Positions 28,743 to 38,360 are shown, numbered from the stretch's first letter. The stretch is DNA of 50,758 nucleotides from Bryobacterales bacterium (GCA_027452065.1 DAIDHC010000105.1:1-50758); one strand, 5' to 3'. Notes: generated by a model from the letters alone, not told the origin. Made by a program: numbers and translations.

Positions 28743-30557
28743 TCAGAAAACGATAGCCAGTCCGCCCCGGAACGTCCGCGGCATCTCGGTCAGCACAACG
28801 CGCTGGCCGCCTGACGTGGGTATCGAAACATAGCCCTGCGCAAGCAGATTCTGCACCTCGGCTGTCGCTTCCAGCCGCCCCGGGAATCCAAACACCGTCG
28901 GAATCGGCTGCCGGATCCGGAAGTTGCACCCCGGCTCGGGCATCGTTCCATCGGTCATCGAATAATGCATCGGCATCAGCGTGCCTGGGTCCGTCCACTC
29001 GTAGCTTCCGCTGATCTGCGTTCCCGTCTTCGGCAGTGTCGTCGTGAAGCGCACCGAGGCCCAGTGGCTCTCCCGCACGTGGAACCGCGACCGCAGGTCC
29101 ATCGCCGCCTGCCCGCCTCCGCCCAGCGGGCTCGCATCGCTCAGCGCCAGCGCGCCGCCGCCGCCATAACCCGCGCTCAGTTCCGTCTTATCCCCCAGCG
29201 CCTGCGTGAACGACGCCGAATATCCTGTTCTCTGATAATTGCCGATGTCGAAGATCCCGCTGTTGGACGCCACGTCCGGAAGGATCTCCGTTCCCGGCAG
29301 CAGCCCGTCCGGCGCCTGCGTGGTCAGCGTCGCGTTGGTCACCGACTCCCGATACGCCGTCAGATGAATGGTCCGGCTCCCCATCCGCTTCTGATACCCC
29401 AGCTCGAAGTTCTGCGTCCGCTGCATCTCCGGCGTCCCGTTGCGCAGCGAAATCGCCGGCATCAGCGCCAGCGCCGCCAGATCCTGGTGCAGTTGCGCCT
29501 CCGCCTCGTCGGCCCGGTCAAACAGACCCGTCGGAGCCCCGCCCGAGCTGAAGCCGAACTGCAGCGCCCCCAGCGTCCCCATTTCGTACGTCAACCGCGC
29601 ATACGGGCTCATCGTGCTCAGCCGCTGGATGAATGAAATCGAGTCCAGCGATGAGCCGTAGTCCAGCCGCAGACTGCCCCCGATATCGATCCTGTCGTTG
29701 AACGCCATCGACATCGTCCGCAGCGCCGGCATGCCGTCCCCCGCCCCCGGAATAAACGGTCCGCCAAACCGCATCGGCAAATAAACCTGGCGCACCGTCA
29801 CGCTCAGCACCGGCGACAGCCCCTCGCGGCTGAATGTCGTCCGGAAGCCCGCGGCCGGCGCCCCATTGCGGCTCGCATAACCCAGATTCGCGCTCAACTG
29901 CAGCCGGTTCCTCCCGTACAGTGAGGTCGCCACCGCGAACGACGTCCCCATGTCGGGCTGCAACCCGCCCAGTCCCGCTCCCTCCGAATCCCCCGCCGAC
30001 ACCCGGATCATCCCCCGCGTATCGGAAAAGATCGCCGTCTCCTGGCCCTGGCTTTTCTCCGGATTGAAAATGTCCGGATCCACCAGCCGCAGCACCGGCC
30101 GTGTCGCCGTCGATGACTTCAGCGTCCACTTCCAGTCGTCGCTCATCAGCGCCCCCTGACCCGGCGGCGCATACACCAGCTCCACCGAGCTCACCATGCT
30201 AGCCAGGCTGATGTACAGCAGGCTCTGTATGCCCGGCTGCACCTCGATCAACCGCTTCATCGCCGGCATGAAACTGGCAAGCGATACGCGAACCGAATAG
30301 ACGTCGGGCGCCAGCGATGCGAATCCGAACGCCCCCCGGTCGTTCGTGATCGCTTCCTGGATCACCCTCTCATACCGGTTCAGCAGCAGCACCGTCGCCC
30401 CCATCTGCGGTACTCCCGCCGGGTCGCGCACGTACCCTGCAATGCTGCCTGCGAATCGGAACGTCTGAGATATTGGCGGGGCTGCCGAGAGGACGGGAAT
30501 GGAGAGTAGCAACCCTCCCAACACGGAAGCAGCGAAGTGTGCCTTTCGTCCGTTCAT
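28743..30557 (-). CDS. Exported carboxypeptidase-regulatory-domain/beta-barrel outer-membrane protein
   Basis: This 604-residue protein has a signal peptide (MNGRKAHFAASVLGGLLLSIPVLSA). An N-terminal carboxypeptidase-regulatory-like domain (AGYVRDPAGVPQMGATVLLL to VRVSLASFMP) follows. The long region from about residue 150 is rich in alternating aromatic/polar segments and ends GGLAIVF, like the last strand of an outer-membrane barrel. It is shorter than a TonB receptor and has no obvious plug, so it may be a reduced relative of the Oar-like family or a porin-type protein. I chose the ATG at 30557; a TTG at 30566 is a possible alternative. Confidence 0.78.
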   Translation of the reverse strand: MNGRKAHFAASVLGGLLLSIPVLSAAPPISQTFRFAGSIAGYVRDPAGVPQMGATVLLLNRYERVIQEAITNDRGAFGFASLAPDVYSVRVSLASFMPAMKRLIEVQPGIQSLLYISLASMVSSVELVYAPPGQGALMSDDWKWTLKSSTATRPVLRLVDPDIFNPEKSQGQETAIFSDTRGMIRVSAGDSEGAGLGGLQPDMGTSFAVATSLYGRNRLQLSANLGYASRNGAPAAGFRTTFSREGLSPVLSVTVRQVYLPMRFGGPFIPGAGDGMPALRTMSMAFNDRIDIGGSLRLDYGSSLDSISFIQRLSTMSPYARLTYEMGTLGALQFGFSSGGAPTGLFDRADEAEAQLHQDLAALALMPAISLRNGTPEMQRTQNFELGYQKRMGSRTIHLTAYRESVTNATLTTQAPDGLLPGTEILPDVASNSGIFDIGNYQRTGYSASFTQALGDKTELSAGYGGGGALALSDASPLGGGGQAAMDLRSRFHVRESHWASVRFTTTLPKTGTQISGSYEWTDPGTLMPMHYSMTDGTMPEPGCNFRIRQPIPTVFGFPGRLEATAEVQNLLAQGYVSIPTSGGQRVVLTEMPRTFRGGLAIVF

Positions 30558-30643
30558 TTCGAGCAACTACGGCTCTCTCACCACCGGCCACGCCGGCCGC
30601 GTAGCCCAACGGCACGCCCGCCGGCCCAATGACAACTACCTCA

Positions 30644-32338
30644 TTATGTTACCGTAAACGTCGCTTCCGGAGTCAGCACCTGGTTTTTGTTCTTATCGGT
30701 GACCTTCATCCGCAGCGTGTACTGCCCCGGCTCCAACGACTGCAGCGGCAGCAGCTTCTCCACCGTCACCTGCTGCGCCGATGCACCCGGAATGCTGTTT
30801 ACATCCTCGGTAAAATCCAAAATCTTCTGGTTCGATCCGCTCTTCACTATCTCGTATTCGATCTGAGCGTTCGGCTTCTTCGTCTTCTCGTCCGGACCGA
30901 AATTGTAGAACTGCGCGTAGATCCCCATCTTCTCGCCCCGGCTGAAGCTCTCCGACAGCCGCGGCCGCACCTTCGAATCCCCGATCACAAACTGCCCCTG
31001 CCCGATGCTCCGCGTCGGCAGCTTCTCAATCGTATCGGCCAGGATCAGGCTGCTCGACGCCAGCTTCTCATCGTCGTAATGCGGAACGTTCAGCGCCGCT
31101 TCGTAGTTGGTCATGTTGCCGCCCACCGTGTCCTTGGCCACCACGTTCAGCCGGTACATGCCCGGCGCCAGCGGCACCGATTTCTGATAAATCGACACCC
31201 CGTCCATCGCCTTGGCCAGCAGCTCGGTCGGCACCTCCACGCTCACCACGTTCTCAAACACGTTGATCGGCTTCCGCGTGATCGAGGTCACCCGCGCGTA
31301 AATGTTCACCGTCGCCTTCGAGATGCTGTCCTTCTGCTGGTACTGCAGATCCTTGCGGTCGAACTGCAGCGTCACGTTGGTCAGAATCGTCGTATCGGTC
31401 ACCTTGATGTAGTCCACCCGGACTTTCATCGGCAGCGTGTTGTACCGGATCGTCTCCGATACCGCCGCCTCCAGGTCCTTGAACTTCACCTGCGGCGGCT
31501 TCTGCAGCTTGGCGAACGTCTCCAGCCGCGTGAATTCGTCCATGCTCTCGGGCAGCGGCATCCCGCCCGTGCCCAGGTGCGTGCCGTCGGTCCGCTGGAA
31601 CCGCTGCGTCTTGTCCGCCATGCCCATCTGCTCATACATCGTCAGACCGGCGCCCGGCACATACAGCAGCGCGTCCTTCTCCGACGGGTCCATCGTCATG
31701 TGATACTCGCCCGTCATCGTCGTGTCCACAAACTCGATCACGATGTTGGTGCCGATCCCGTCGATGTACCGGTACCGCCAGTCCTCGAACGGATACGTCG
31801 ATGTCTCGCCGCCGCCTTCTTCGATCGGACGCTCATACGTTCCGCCCGAGGGATGCGACTCGATCTCGTCCGGAGGCCCGTACACGATGTACACCCGCCC
31901 GCGGTCCGTCTTCCATCCCGGAATGCCCGAAGCGTAATGCTCGTTGGCGTAAGCGATGCGCCGGTAGTGCTCTTCCTTGAACTCGTTTTCCTCGGTGTCC
32001 GGAGTCGGATCCCGCCTCAGCCAGAACTGCTCGACGAAGTTTTCCCGCTCTTCGTCCGTGTTTAACTGCTTAAACGCCTTCCGCTCCTCGTCGGTGATGA
32101 TGTAAACGACGTCCTCGTTCATCCACTTCTTGTAAGGAGTCTCCAGCTCTTTCCGCAGCCTCGCTGCCTTCTTTTTCTTTTCCTTCTCCGACATCGGCTT
32201 CGCAATCGTCTCCCGCGGCGCCGCGGCGTCGCTGGCCGATGGGGAAGCCTTCTTGTCTTTGGAGTCGTCTTTGTCGGCTAAAGCGCTCAAGCACAACAGC
32301 GCCGCCGCTCCGCAAGCCGCGAGAAGCCGGGGTTTCAT
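30644..32338 (-). CDS. GWxTD-domain exported protein
   Basis: This 564-residue protein has a signal peptide (MKPRLLAACGAAALLCLSALA), a charged linker and the GWxTD-type domain (KKWMNEDVVYIITDEERKAF to FWLRRDPTP, and later GRVYIVYGPPDEIES). This domain is typical of Acidobacteriota and related phyla. The C-terminal half is a beta-rich segment with repeated LAPGMYRL and LEPGQYTLRM motifs, suggesting Ig-like domains. Molecular function is not established; an envelope role is inferred. Confidence 0.88.
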   Translation of the reverse strand: MKPRLLAACGAAALLCLSALADKDDSKDKKASPSASDAAAPRETIAKPMSEKEKKKKAARLRKELETPYKKWMNEDVVYIITDEERKAFKQLNTDEERENFVEQFWLRRDPTPDTEENEFKEEHYRRIAYANEHYASGIPGWKTDRGRVYIVYGPPDEIESHPSGGTYERPIEEGGGETSTYPFEDWRYRYIDGIGTNIVIEFVDTTMTGEYHMTMDPSEKDALLYVPGAGLTMYEQMGMADKTQRFQRTDGTHLGTGGMPLPESMDEFTRLETFAKLQKPPQVKFKDLEAAVSETIRYNTLPMKVRVDYIKVTDTTILTNVTLQFDRKDLQYQQKDSISKATVNIYARVTSITRKPINVFENVVSVEVPTELLAKAMDGVSIYQKSVPLAPGMYRLNVVAKDTVGGNMTNYEAALNVPHYDDEKLASSSLILADTIEKLPTRSIGQGQFVIGDSKVRPRLSESFSRGEKMGIYAQFYNFGPDEKTKKPNAQIEYEIVKSGSNQKILDFTEDVNSIPGASAQQVTVEKLLPLQSLEPGQYTLRMKVTDKNKNQVLTPEATFTVT

Positions 32339-32483
32339 AGCTTTGCTAACTCCTCACTCCACCTTCGAGAACACATTCAATTCTAGGACCTTGTCCGATC
32401 ACGGTCAAGGATTGCTCCTCGCCTGTATTCCTTCTATGATACCGCTCCCTTACGTCCTCCGTGAGCTGCTCTGCCCCTCGCTC

Positions 32484-34382
32484 CTAGTGTCCGCCCCCGC
32501 CGGCCCGCTGCCGCGCCTCCTCCCTTTCCCGACGCGCCTCCTCGCTCCCCGGGTCCAGCTCCAGCGCCCGCTCGAAATCCTTTACCGCCTCCCGGTACTT
32601 TCCCTCCTCCGACTCCGTTTCCCCCAACCGCAGCCACGCTTCCGCATCCCCCGGCTCCAGCTTCACCAACTCCCGCAGCCGCTCTCCTGCCTCCACCGTC
32701 TCGCCCAGCCCGTCCAGCCGCTCGGCCTCTTCCTCCAGCACCGTCTCCAGCCCCGCCTTCGCCGTCTCGTCCCCCGGCGCACCCTCCAGAATCCGCCGGT
32801 ACTCGCCCGCCGCTTCCTCCCTTTCCCCCACCCGCTCCTCGGCGTGCGCCAGGTTGAGCCGCGCCGTCGCATAGTCCGGCCGCAGCCGTAGAGCCGTCCG
32901 GAATTCCTCCATCGCTTCTTTCATCTCGCCCCGCCGCTCATACGCCACCCCGAACAGGTTGTGCCCCTCCGCTTCCTCCGGCGCCCGCTCCACCGCCCTC
33001 TCGAGCGGCTCCAGCGCTTCCTCCGGCCTCAGCCTCGCCAGCAGCACCGCCCCCAACCTCAGGTTCGCCCAATAATCCCCCCCGTCTTTCCCGATCTTGT
33101 GACGCATCAGCGCCTCTTCCAGCTCCAGCCGCCGGTCCCCTCCGCCCCGCGGCAGCACCTGCAGCCACAAATGCCCCATCTCGTCCGTCGCCTGGTCCCC
33201 CGCCTCCACCCTCTGCGGCGGCTGGTGCGGGTTTCGCGGATTGTCCGCCGAATTGTCGTAGTGGTACCGCATCGACACCACCGTCCCCTTCGGTAGAAAC
33301 ACCGGCTCCCGATACCGGTACACCGCCTGCCAGTTCAGATCCCACCGCGGAATCCGGATCAGCCACCGCCTCGCCCCTCCCGGCAGCGTCGCATACCCCT
33401 CCAGCAGTTTCCCGAGATAATGCGCGTGCGGATACACCGCCAAGACATCCATATCCATCGGCACCCGGAAGTCGTCCCGCACTTCGAAATCCCGGTCTCC
33501 GGCCGGAATGTCCAGCGCCTGGTCGTTCTCCAGTTGAACCAGCATCGGCAATTTCTTCGGCGCCTCGCTGGTGAAGTACAGCCCCACCTCCGGCTTCACC
33601 GTCTCCACTCGCCCCGACGGCTGCATATGCGTGTTCAGCACCAGCAGCCCGCCCGGCTCCAGCGCCCACGCCATCCCCGGCGGCTCGCTATACGGCTTCG
33701 AACCCGGCTTCCAGAAAAGAAAATGGCTGTCGAAATCGAACGTCGTTCTCTCCACCGCCAGGTCCATGCCCGGAAATCCCCCGCGCCCGTCCTGTTCCCG
33801 GCTCCGCGTCGAGCCCGCCGGATCCACAATCAGGTTCGCGTGGTGCACCAGCCTCGCATCCCCGGGGCGTATCTCAATCGCCCGCACGTACCGCGTCTGC
33901 TTCAGCCCGGGTTCGTAAACGAAATTCCAGAACACGTCCGGCCCGCCCGCCGGCAGCGCATACGCCTGCGCCGCTTTCAAAATCAGGTCCGGCGTCCCCA
34001 ACTGCCAACCGTCGGGAAATCGCGGCGCCGGCGGCAGCGCATCCGCCGGACCCTCCGGCGCGCCCCCCCGCGCCCACGCCGCAAGCGTCGCCATCTGCTC
34101 CGCGCTCAGCCGCCGCTCTTCCGCAAAATCCCCGTAGCCCGGCTCCGGCAGCCACGGCGGCATGTACCGGCTCGCCGTCACCGCCGCTATCTGCCGCGCG
34201 TGCCTGCGCGCCTCCGAATACTGAATCAACGGAAACGGCCCCGCTCCTCCGGCGCGATGGCAGGAAGCGCAGTGCTCATACAAAATCGGCGCCACGTCCC
34301 GCGTAAACGTCGGCGTCCCCCTCGCCCCTGCCCAGGCAACCGGCGCCACCGCCATCCACGCCGCCGCCGCTGCCCGCCTCAT
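32484..34382 (-). CDS. Exported c-type haem/type II copper monooxygenase-like/TPR fusion protein
   Basis: This 632-residue multidomain protein has a signal peptide (MRRAAAAAWMAVAPVAWA). A haem c motif Cys38-Ala-Ser-Cys41-His42 opens a small cytochrome-like domain (residues 25-115). Residues about 130-415 resemble the PHM/DBM copper type II, ascorbate-dependent monooxygenases. All candidate ligands are present: His180-His181 and His252 (CuH-like set), HAH at 319-321, His374, and Met402 in EMGHLW. The last 190 residues form TPR repeats. The ATG at 34382 overlaps the stop of the redoxin gene by 4 nt, so the two are coupled. The protein could hydroxylate a small molecule or peptide using electrons from its own haem; substrate unknown. 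Confidence 0.85.
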   Translation of the reverse strand: MRRAAAAAWMAVAPVAWAGARGTPTFTRDVAPILYEHCASCHRAGGAGPFPLIQYSEARRHARQIAAVTASRYMPPWLPEPGYGDFAEERRLSAEQMATLAAWARGGAPEGPADALPPAPRFPDGWQLGTPDLILKAAQAYALPAGGPDVFWNFVYEPGLKQTRYVRAIEIRPGDARLVHHANLIVDPAGSTRSREQDGRGGFPGMDLAVERTTFDFDSHFLFWKPGSKPYSEPPGMAWALEPGGLLVLNTHMQPSGRVETVKPEVGLYFTSEAPKKLPMLVQLENDQALDIPAGDRDFEVRDDFRVPMDMDVLAVYPHAHYLGKLLEGYATLPGGARRWLIRIPRWDLNWQAVYRYREPVFLPKGTVVSMRYHYDNSADNPRNPHQPPQRVEAGDQATDEMGHLWLQVLPRGGGDRRLELEEALMRHKIGKDGGDYWANLRLGAVLLARLRPEEALEPLERAVERAPEEAEGHNLFGVAYERRGEMKEAMEEFRTALRLRPDYATARLNLAHAEERVGEREEAAGEYRRILEGAPGDETAKAGLETVLEEEAERLDGLGETVEAGERLRELVKLEPGDAEAWLRLGETESEEGKYREAVKDFERALELDPGSEEARREREEARQRAGGGGH

Positions 34383-34945
34383 TCCACGTCGGCCAGTGAA
34401 CATCCGATCGCCCGCGTCTCGGCCCGCGCCACCGGCTTGCCGTCCAGCGTCGCCCGGATCGCGTCCTCCAGGTCGTGAGTTTGCGCCTCCCGCCTCGATA
34501 CCCCGAAGTCCACCCACTGATCGTCAATCCGCCCGTGATACACCAGGCGCCCCGCCCCGTCGAATACCGCCCCTTCCGGCGCCACCGTCGCCCGCGCCTT
34601 CCGCACCAGCTCGTGCTTCGGGTCCCGCAGCGCTCCGCCCGGCAGTTGATAGCTCGTCATCTGCTCGCGAATCGCCGCCGCCGTTTCGGCCGGGTCCGGA
34701 TACACCGTCCACATCCGCACGCCCCGGCCCTCGAATTCTTCCGCCAGGCGCCGCAACTCCGGAGCATAACGGTTGGCCAGCGGGCAGTCCGTACGCGCAA
34801 AAATGAGCACCACAACGCCGTGGCTCCCCGCCAGCGGATCCACCGCCTTGCCCTGCAGATCCACCGCCGCGCCCGCGGCGCCGGCCACCATCGGGGCCGC
34901 CATTGCGAGCGCCAGCAATATCCCGCTGCCGGGCCACGTCTTCAC
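34379..34945 (-). CDS. Exported redoxin-domain protein
   Basis: This 188-residue thioredoxin-fold protein has a signal peptide (MKTWPGSGILLALAMAAPMV, reading the GTG start as Met). Only one redox-type Cys is visible, in FARTDCPLANRYAPE, a variant of the AhpC/TSA-type active site. Segments such as HGRIDDQWVDFG and the ending ETRAIGCSL are typical of redoxins found beside copper/haem proteins in this phylum. The start is uncertain: GTG at 34945 gives the cleanest signal peptide, while an in-frame ATG at 35035 would add 30 residues. Its stop overlaps the start of the fusion protein. Confidence 0.82.
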   Translation of the reverse strand: MKTWPGSGILLALAMAAPMVAGAAGAAVDLQGKAVDPLAGSHGVVVLIFARTDCPLANRYAPELRRLAEEFEGRGVRMWTVYPDPAETAAAIREQMTSYQLPGGALRDPKHELVRKARATVAPEGAVFDGAGRLVYHGRIDDQWVDFGVSRREAQTHDLEDAIRATLDGKPVARAETRAIGCSLADVE

Positions 34946-35341
34946 AATCTCCAGCTTAAGCCCGCCGCCCCTGCCTGTAAACCCATCCGCAATGCGCCCC
35001 TCCCCGTCTTTCCTCTCCCCCCAATCCCGCGCCATCGCCCCCGCCCCGACGCCTTGCCCGCCGTCCCACCGCCGTGCCCGGCCTCCGCTCCCTCACGATT
35101 TCTCGGCCCTCACCCTTCTGCCCTCCGCGCCCACCACCCTCAGCCGCGCTCGCCGCGCCCGCCGCGCGCCCCGCTCGCGCCAATAAAGAAACCATCGGTC
35201 CGGTTTTTCCGCCCGCCGCGCCGCGCCCCGCCCCGCGCCCCACTCACCCCTCCCTGCCACCCGCAAAACCCGCGCCCGCCGCCTCGCGAAAGTCCACTTT
35301 CCCGTAGTGCTATTTCCAAAATCGGGAGAAACGGGATATTC

Positions 35342-35370
35342 TTCGCGCTTTCATTCATAAAATGCGCGAA
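35342..35370. promoter_or_regulatory. Perfect inverted repeat TTCGCGC-N15-GCGCGAA
   Basis: TTCGCGC (35342-35348) and GCGCGAA (35364-35370) are exact complements around a 15-nt A+T-rich centre. It lies about 115 bp upstream of the histidine-kinase start, in the only A+T-rich part of the intergenic region. It could be a regulator-binding site for either divergent operon. Binding protein unknown. Confidence 0.45.
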
Positions 35371-35381
35371 AATAGGCCGGA

Positions 35382-35404
35382 ATACCACCTCGACATTGTG
35401 GTAT
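35382..35404. promoter_or_regulatory. Perfect inverted repeat ATACCAC-N9-GTGGTAT, candidate operator
   Basis: ATACCAC (35382-35388) and GTGGTAT (35398-35404) form a perfect 7-bp dyad with 9-nt spacing, the size of a dimer-binding operator. It sits 80 bp upstream of the kinase start and overlaps a possible -35 hexamer TTGTGG. It is 11 bp from a second inverted repeat at 35342-35370, which points to a compact control region. Assignment is inferred from position. Confidence 0.5.
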
Positions 35405-35483
35405 CAGAAGTGCTGCGATAATGACTGGGGAAGGGCGTGTTCCCGGCGGACGCATCGTCGGCGGGACAATGGTATAGATTCGA

Positions 35484-38360
35484 TTGCGCGGACTGCGAAG
35501 CCAATTCGTGAGCGCGTTGCTCGTGGTGGTCACGGTGGCAGCGGTTTGTTGCGCGCTCGTAAACTTCCAGCAGCAAAATCGCTATCGCCTTCCCGATGAC
35601 GGGGTTACCTGGGTCGACCGCCCGCACGGCGTGGTCGCCCTCGCCGTTTCCCCCGGCACCGCCGCCGCCAACCAGGGCATCCGCGCCGGTGATCTCGTTC
35701 TCGAAATCGACGGCGTCGCCATCCGCAAATCCCAGCAGATCCCCCAGATGCTCCAGGCCATCGGCATCTGGAGTTCGGCGGCTTACACCATCGAGCGCCA
35801 CGGCGTCGCCTTCAAAGCCAACATCATTATCGGCGAGTACGTCCCCGATTCCGCCATCTTCTATCAATACGCCGTCGGCGTCGCCTACCTCCTCATCGGC
35901 CTCTTCGTTTACTTCCGCCGCGCCAGTGCCTCCCACGCCACTCATTTCTTTCTCCTCTGCCTCGCCTCTTTTGTCCTCTCCAGCTTCCATTACACCGGAA
36001 AACTGAATAATTTCGACCAGGTCATTTACCTCGGCAACGTGGTGGCCGGTGTCTTCGCCCCCGCTCTGTTCCTCCATTTCTGCCTCGCCTTCCCCGAGCG
36101 CCCGCGCGGCCGCTCCTGGCCCTGGCAGGTCGCCGCCGTTTACCTTCCCGGCCTCACTTTGCTCCTTCTCGACCTCCTGGTTTCCCAGGGCGTCCTCCGC
36201 GTCAACGCCTCCCTCATCGAGGTCCGCTGGCTCCTCGACCGCGTCTGGCTCGCCTACCTTGCCGCCGCCTATCTGCTCGGCGGCGCCGTCCTCACCTTCC
36301 ATCTCCGCCGCGCCGACGACCCCGTCGTCAGCCGCCAGCTCAAGTACCTCCGCAACGGCGCCATCATCGGCGTCGCCCCCTTCACCCTCATCTACGTCCT
36401 TCCCTTCCTGTTCGGCGCCATTCCCGGCCACGCCCAGAAAATGGCCGTACTCTCGCTCGCCTTCATCCCCGTCACCTGGGCCTACGCCATCCTTCGCTAC
36501 CGCCTCATGGACGTCGATATCATCTTCCAGCAGGGCTACGTCTATACCCTCGCCACCCTCTGCGTCCTCGGTATCTTCTACGGCCTCATCCTCTCCTTCA
36601 CCCAGCCCGGCGACCTCAGCCCCGCCGCCATCGTCTGCCTCATCCTCTTCGCCACTTTCATCTTCCAGCCCATCCGCGACTGGCTCCAGGAGCGCATGGA
36701 CCGCCACTGGTTCTACCGCGACCGCTACGACTACCGCCAAACGCTCATCGCCTTCGCCCGCGAGCTCGGCTCGGAAACCAATCGCGAAGCCATGCTCCAC
36801 TCCCTCGGCGACCGCCTCCTCAATACCCTCGGCCTCCAGCGCGTCGGCTTCTTTCTCGCCGGCGAGCCCGACGGCCGCTTCCGCCTCCACATGACTCTCG
36901 CCGGCAAAAAGGAAAGCCGCCATCCGGCCAGCGGCGAGCCTCTCGATCTCAGCTTCCTCGACTCCGCCTCCAACCGCCCCTACCTCTTCTTCGAGCGCAC
37001 ACGCCGCCTGGTCGATGTCGTCAGCCATGAGTGGCCGGCCTCGGTCCGCCGCACTCTCGCCGATCTCGATTTCACTTACTACTTCGCCTGCACCGTCCGC
37101 GGCCGCACCCTCGGCTACCTCGCCGTCAGCCGCACCGAAAAGGGCGACTTCCTTTCGAGCGACGACGTCGAACTCCTGGTCACCCTCTCCGGCTACGCCG
37201 GCATCGCTTTAGAAAACGTCCGCCTCTACGAATCGCTCCAGCGCAAGGCCGAAGAGTACGAGCGCCTCAAGGAGTTCAGCGAAAATATCGTCGAATCCAT
37301 CAACGTCGGCATCCTCGCCGCCGACCTCGACGACCGCGTCGAAAGCTGGAACCCCCTCATGGAGAAGCTCACCGGCATCCCGCGCCAGGCCGCCGTCAAC
37401 CGCGGTCTCCGCGAGCTGTTCCCCGCCGATCTCTGCGACATGTTCGACAAAGTCCGCGGCCACACCGGCGTCCACAACGTCTACAAGTTCCTCCTCCAGT
37501 CCCGCCCCGCCGGCAACGGAAACGGCAACGGCCACTCCAACGGCGCCCCGCCCCGCGAGGCCATCCTCAATCTCGCCATCGCCCCCCTGGTCTCCAAAGA
37601 CAGCCGCCAGATCGGCCGCCTCATCATCTTCGACGACGTCACCGACCGCGACGAGCTCGAGCGCCGCCTCGTCCAGGCCGACAAGCTCAGCTCCATCGGC
37701 CTCCTCGCCGCCGGCGTCGCCCACGAGGTCAACACCCCGCTAGCCGTCATCTCCACTTACGCCCAGATGCTCGCCAAGCAGATCTCCGGCGACGACAAAC
37801 AATCCCGCCTGCTCGAAAAAATTGCCCGCCAGACCTTCCGCGCCAGCGAAATCGTCAACTCCCTCCTCAATTTCAGCCGCACCTCGCCCACCGAGTTCGT
37901 CGAGGTCGATCTCAACCGCGTCATCCGCGAAACCGCCGGCCTCATCGACCACCAGTTGCAAAAAGCCGGCGTCCGCGTCGACCTCGATCTCGATCCCCAG
38001 CTCCCGCCCCTCAAGGGCAACGCCGGCAAGCTCCAGCAGGTCTTCCTCAACCTCTTCCTCAACGCCCGCGACGCCATGGAGTCCGGCGGCCGCCTCCTGG
38101 TCCGCACCTGGAGCGACGGCGCCGGCGTCCGCGCCGAGGTCGCCGACAGCGGCCAGGGCATCGCCCCCGAAAACCTCGAGCGCATCTACGACCCCTTCTT
38201 CACCACCAAGGGCGCCAAAAAAGGCACCGGCCTCGGCCTCTCTGTCACCTACGGCATCATCCGCGAACACGGAGGAAACATCGAAGTCCAAAGCCATCCC
38301 GGTGAAGGCACCCGCTTCCAGATCGAGCTCCCCTTTGCCCGAAAGTCCGTCCATGCCTGA
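35484..38360 (+). CDS. Sensor histidine kinase with PDZ, multi-TM, GAF and PAS domains
   Basis: This 958-residue kinase has a first membrane helix (residues 8-26), then a periplasmic PDZ-like domain (about 45-115, with IRAGDLVLEIDGVAIR). About eight further hydrophobic segments span residues 125-425. A GAF domain (about 435-595), a short coiled coil and a PAS domain (about 610-730) follow. HisKA contains the phospho-acceptor His747 in AAGVAHEVNTPL, and the C-terminal ATPase ends with TGLGLSVTYGI. Phosphate is passed to the response regulator whose gene overlaps by 8 nt. A PDZ sensor could detect protein C-termini, as in envelope stress. The start is a TTG at 35484; GTG at 35508 is an alternative. 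Confidence 0.9.
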   Translation: MRGLRSQFVSALLVVVTVAAVCCALVNFQQQNRYRLPDDGVTWVDRPHGVVALAVSPGTAAANQGIRAGDLVLEIDGVAIRKSQQIPQMLQAIGIWSSAAYTIERHGVAFKANIIIGEYVPDSAIFYQYAVGVAYLLIGLFVYFRRASASHATHFFLLCLASFVLSSFHYTGKLNNFDQVIYLGNVVAGVFAPALFLHFCLAFPERPRGRSWPWQVAAVYLPGLTLLLLDLLVSQGVLRVNASLIEVRWLLDRVWLAYLAAAYLLGGAVLTFHLRRADDPVVSRQLKYLRNGAIIGVAPFTLIYVLPFLFGAIPGHAQKMAVLSLAFIPVTWAYAILRYRLMDVDIIFQQGYVYTLATLCVLGIFYGLILSFTQPGDLSPAAIVCLILFATFIFQPIRDWLQERMDRHWFYRDRYDYRQTLIAFARELGSETNREAMLHSLGDRLLNTLGLQRVGFFLAGEPDGRFRLHMTLAGKKESRHPASGEPLDLSFLDSASNRPYLFFERTRRLVDVVSHEWPASVRRTLADLDFTYYFACTVRGRTLGYLAVSRTEKGDFLSSDDVELLVTLSGYAGIALENVRLYESLQRKAEEYERLKEFSENIVESINVGILAADLDDRVESWNPLMEKLTGIPRQAAVNRGLRELFPADLCDMFDKVRGHTGVHNVYKFLLQSRPAGNGNGNGHSNGAPPREAILNLAIAPLVSKDSRQIGRLIIFDDVTDRDELERRLVQADKLSSIGLLAAGVAHEVNTPLAVISTYAQMLAKQISGDDKQSRLLEKIARQTFRASEIVNSLLNFSRTSPTEFVEVDLNRVIRETAGLIDHQLQKAGVRVDLDLDPQLPPLKGNAGKLQQVFLNLFLNARDAMESGGRLLVRTWSDGAGVRAEVADSGQGIAPENLERIYDPFFTTKGAKKGTGLGLSVTYGIIREHGGNIEVQSHPGEGTRFQIELPFARKSVHA

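Larger units (their letters stand above)
34946..35483. other. Divergent regulatory region between the redoxin and histidine-kinase genes
   Basis: About 540 bases, with Pro/Arg-coding-looking C-rich sequence (34946-35300) that carries no recognisable gene, followed by a less G+C-rich part (35300-35480) with two perfect 7-bp inverted repeats. It must contain promoters for both divergent operons. A GATAAT hexamer at 35417-35422 with TTGTGG at 35396-35401 (15-nt spacing) is a weak promoter candidate for the kinase gene. Confidence 0.5.

Noticed and set aside
35355-37028. 557-codon acidic minus-strand frame opposite the histidine kinase
   Set aside because: Low-complexity Asp/Glu/Gly/Val sequence in a region whose plus strand encodes PDZ, membrane, GAF, PAS and kinase domains. 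It is a shadow of C-ending codons.
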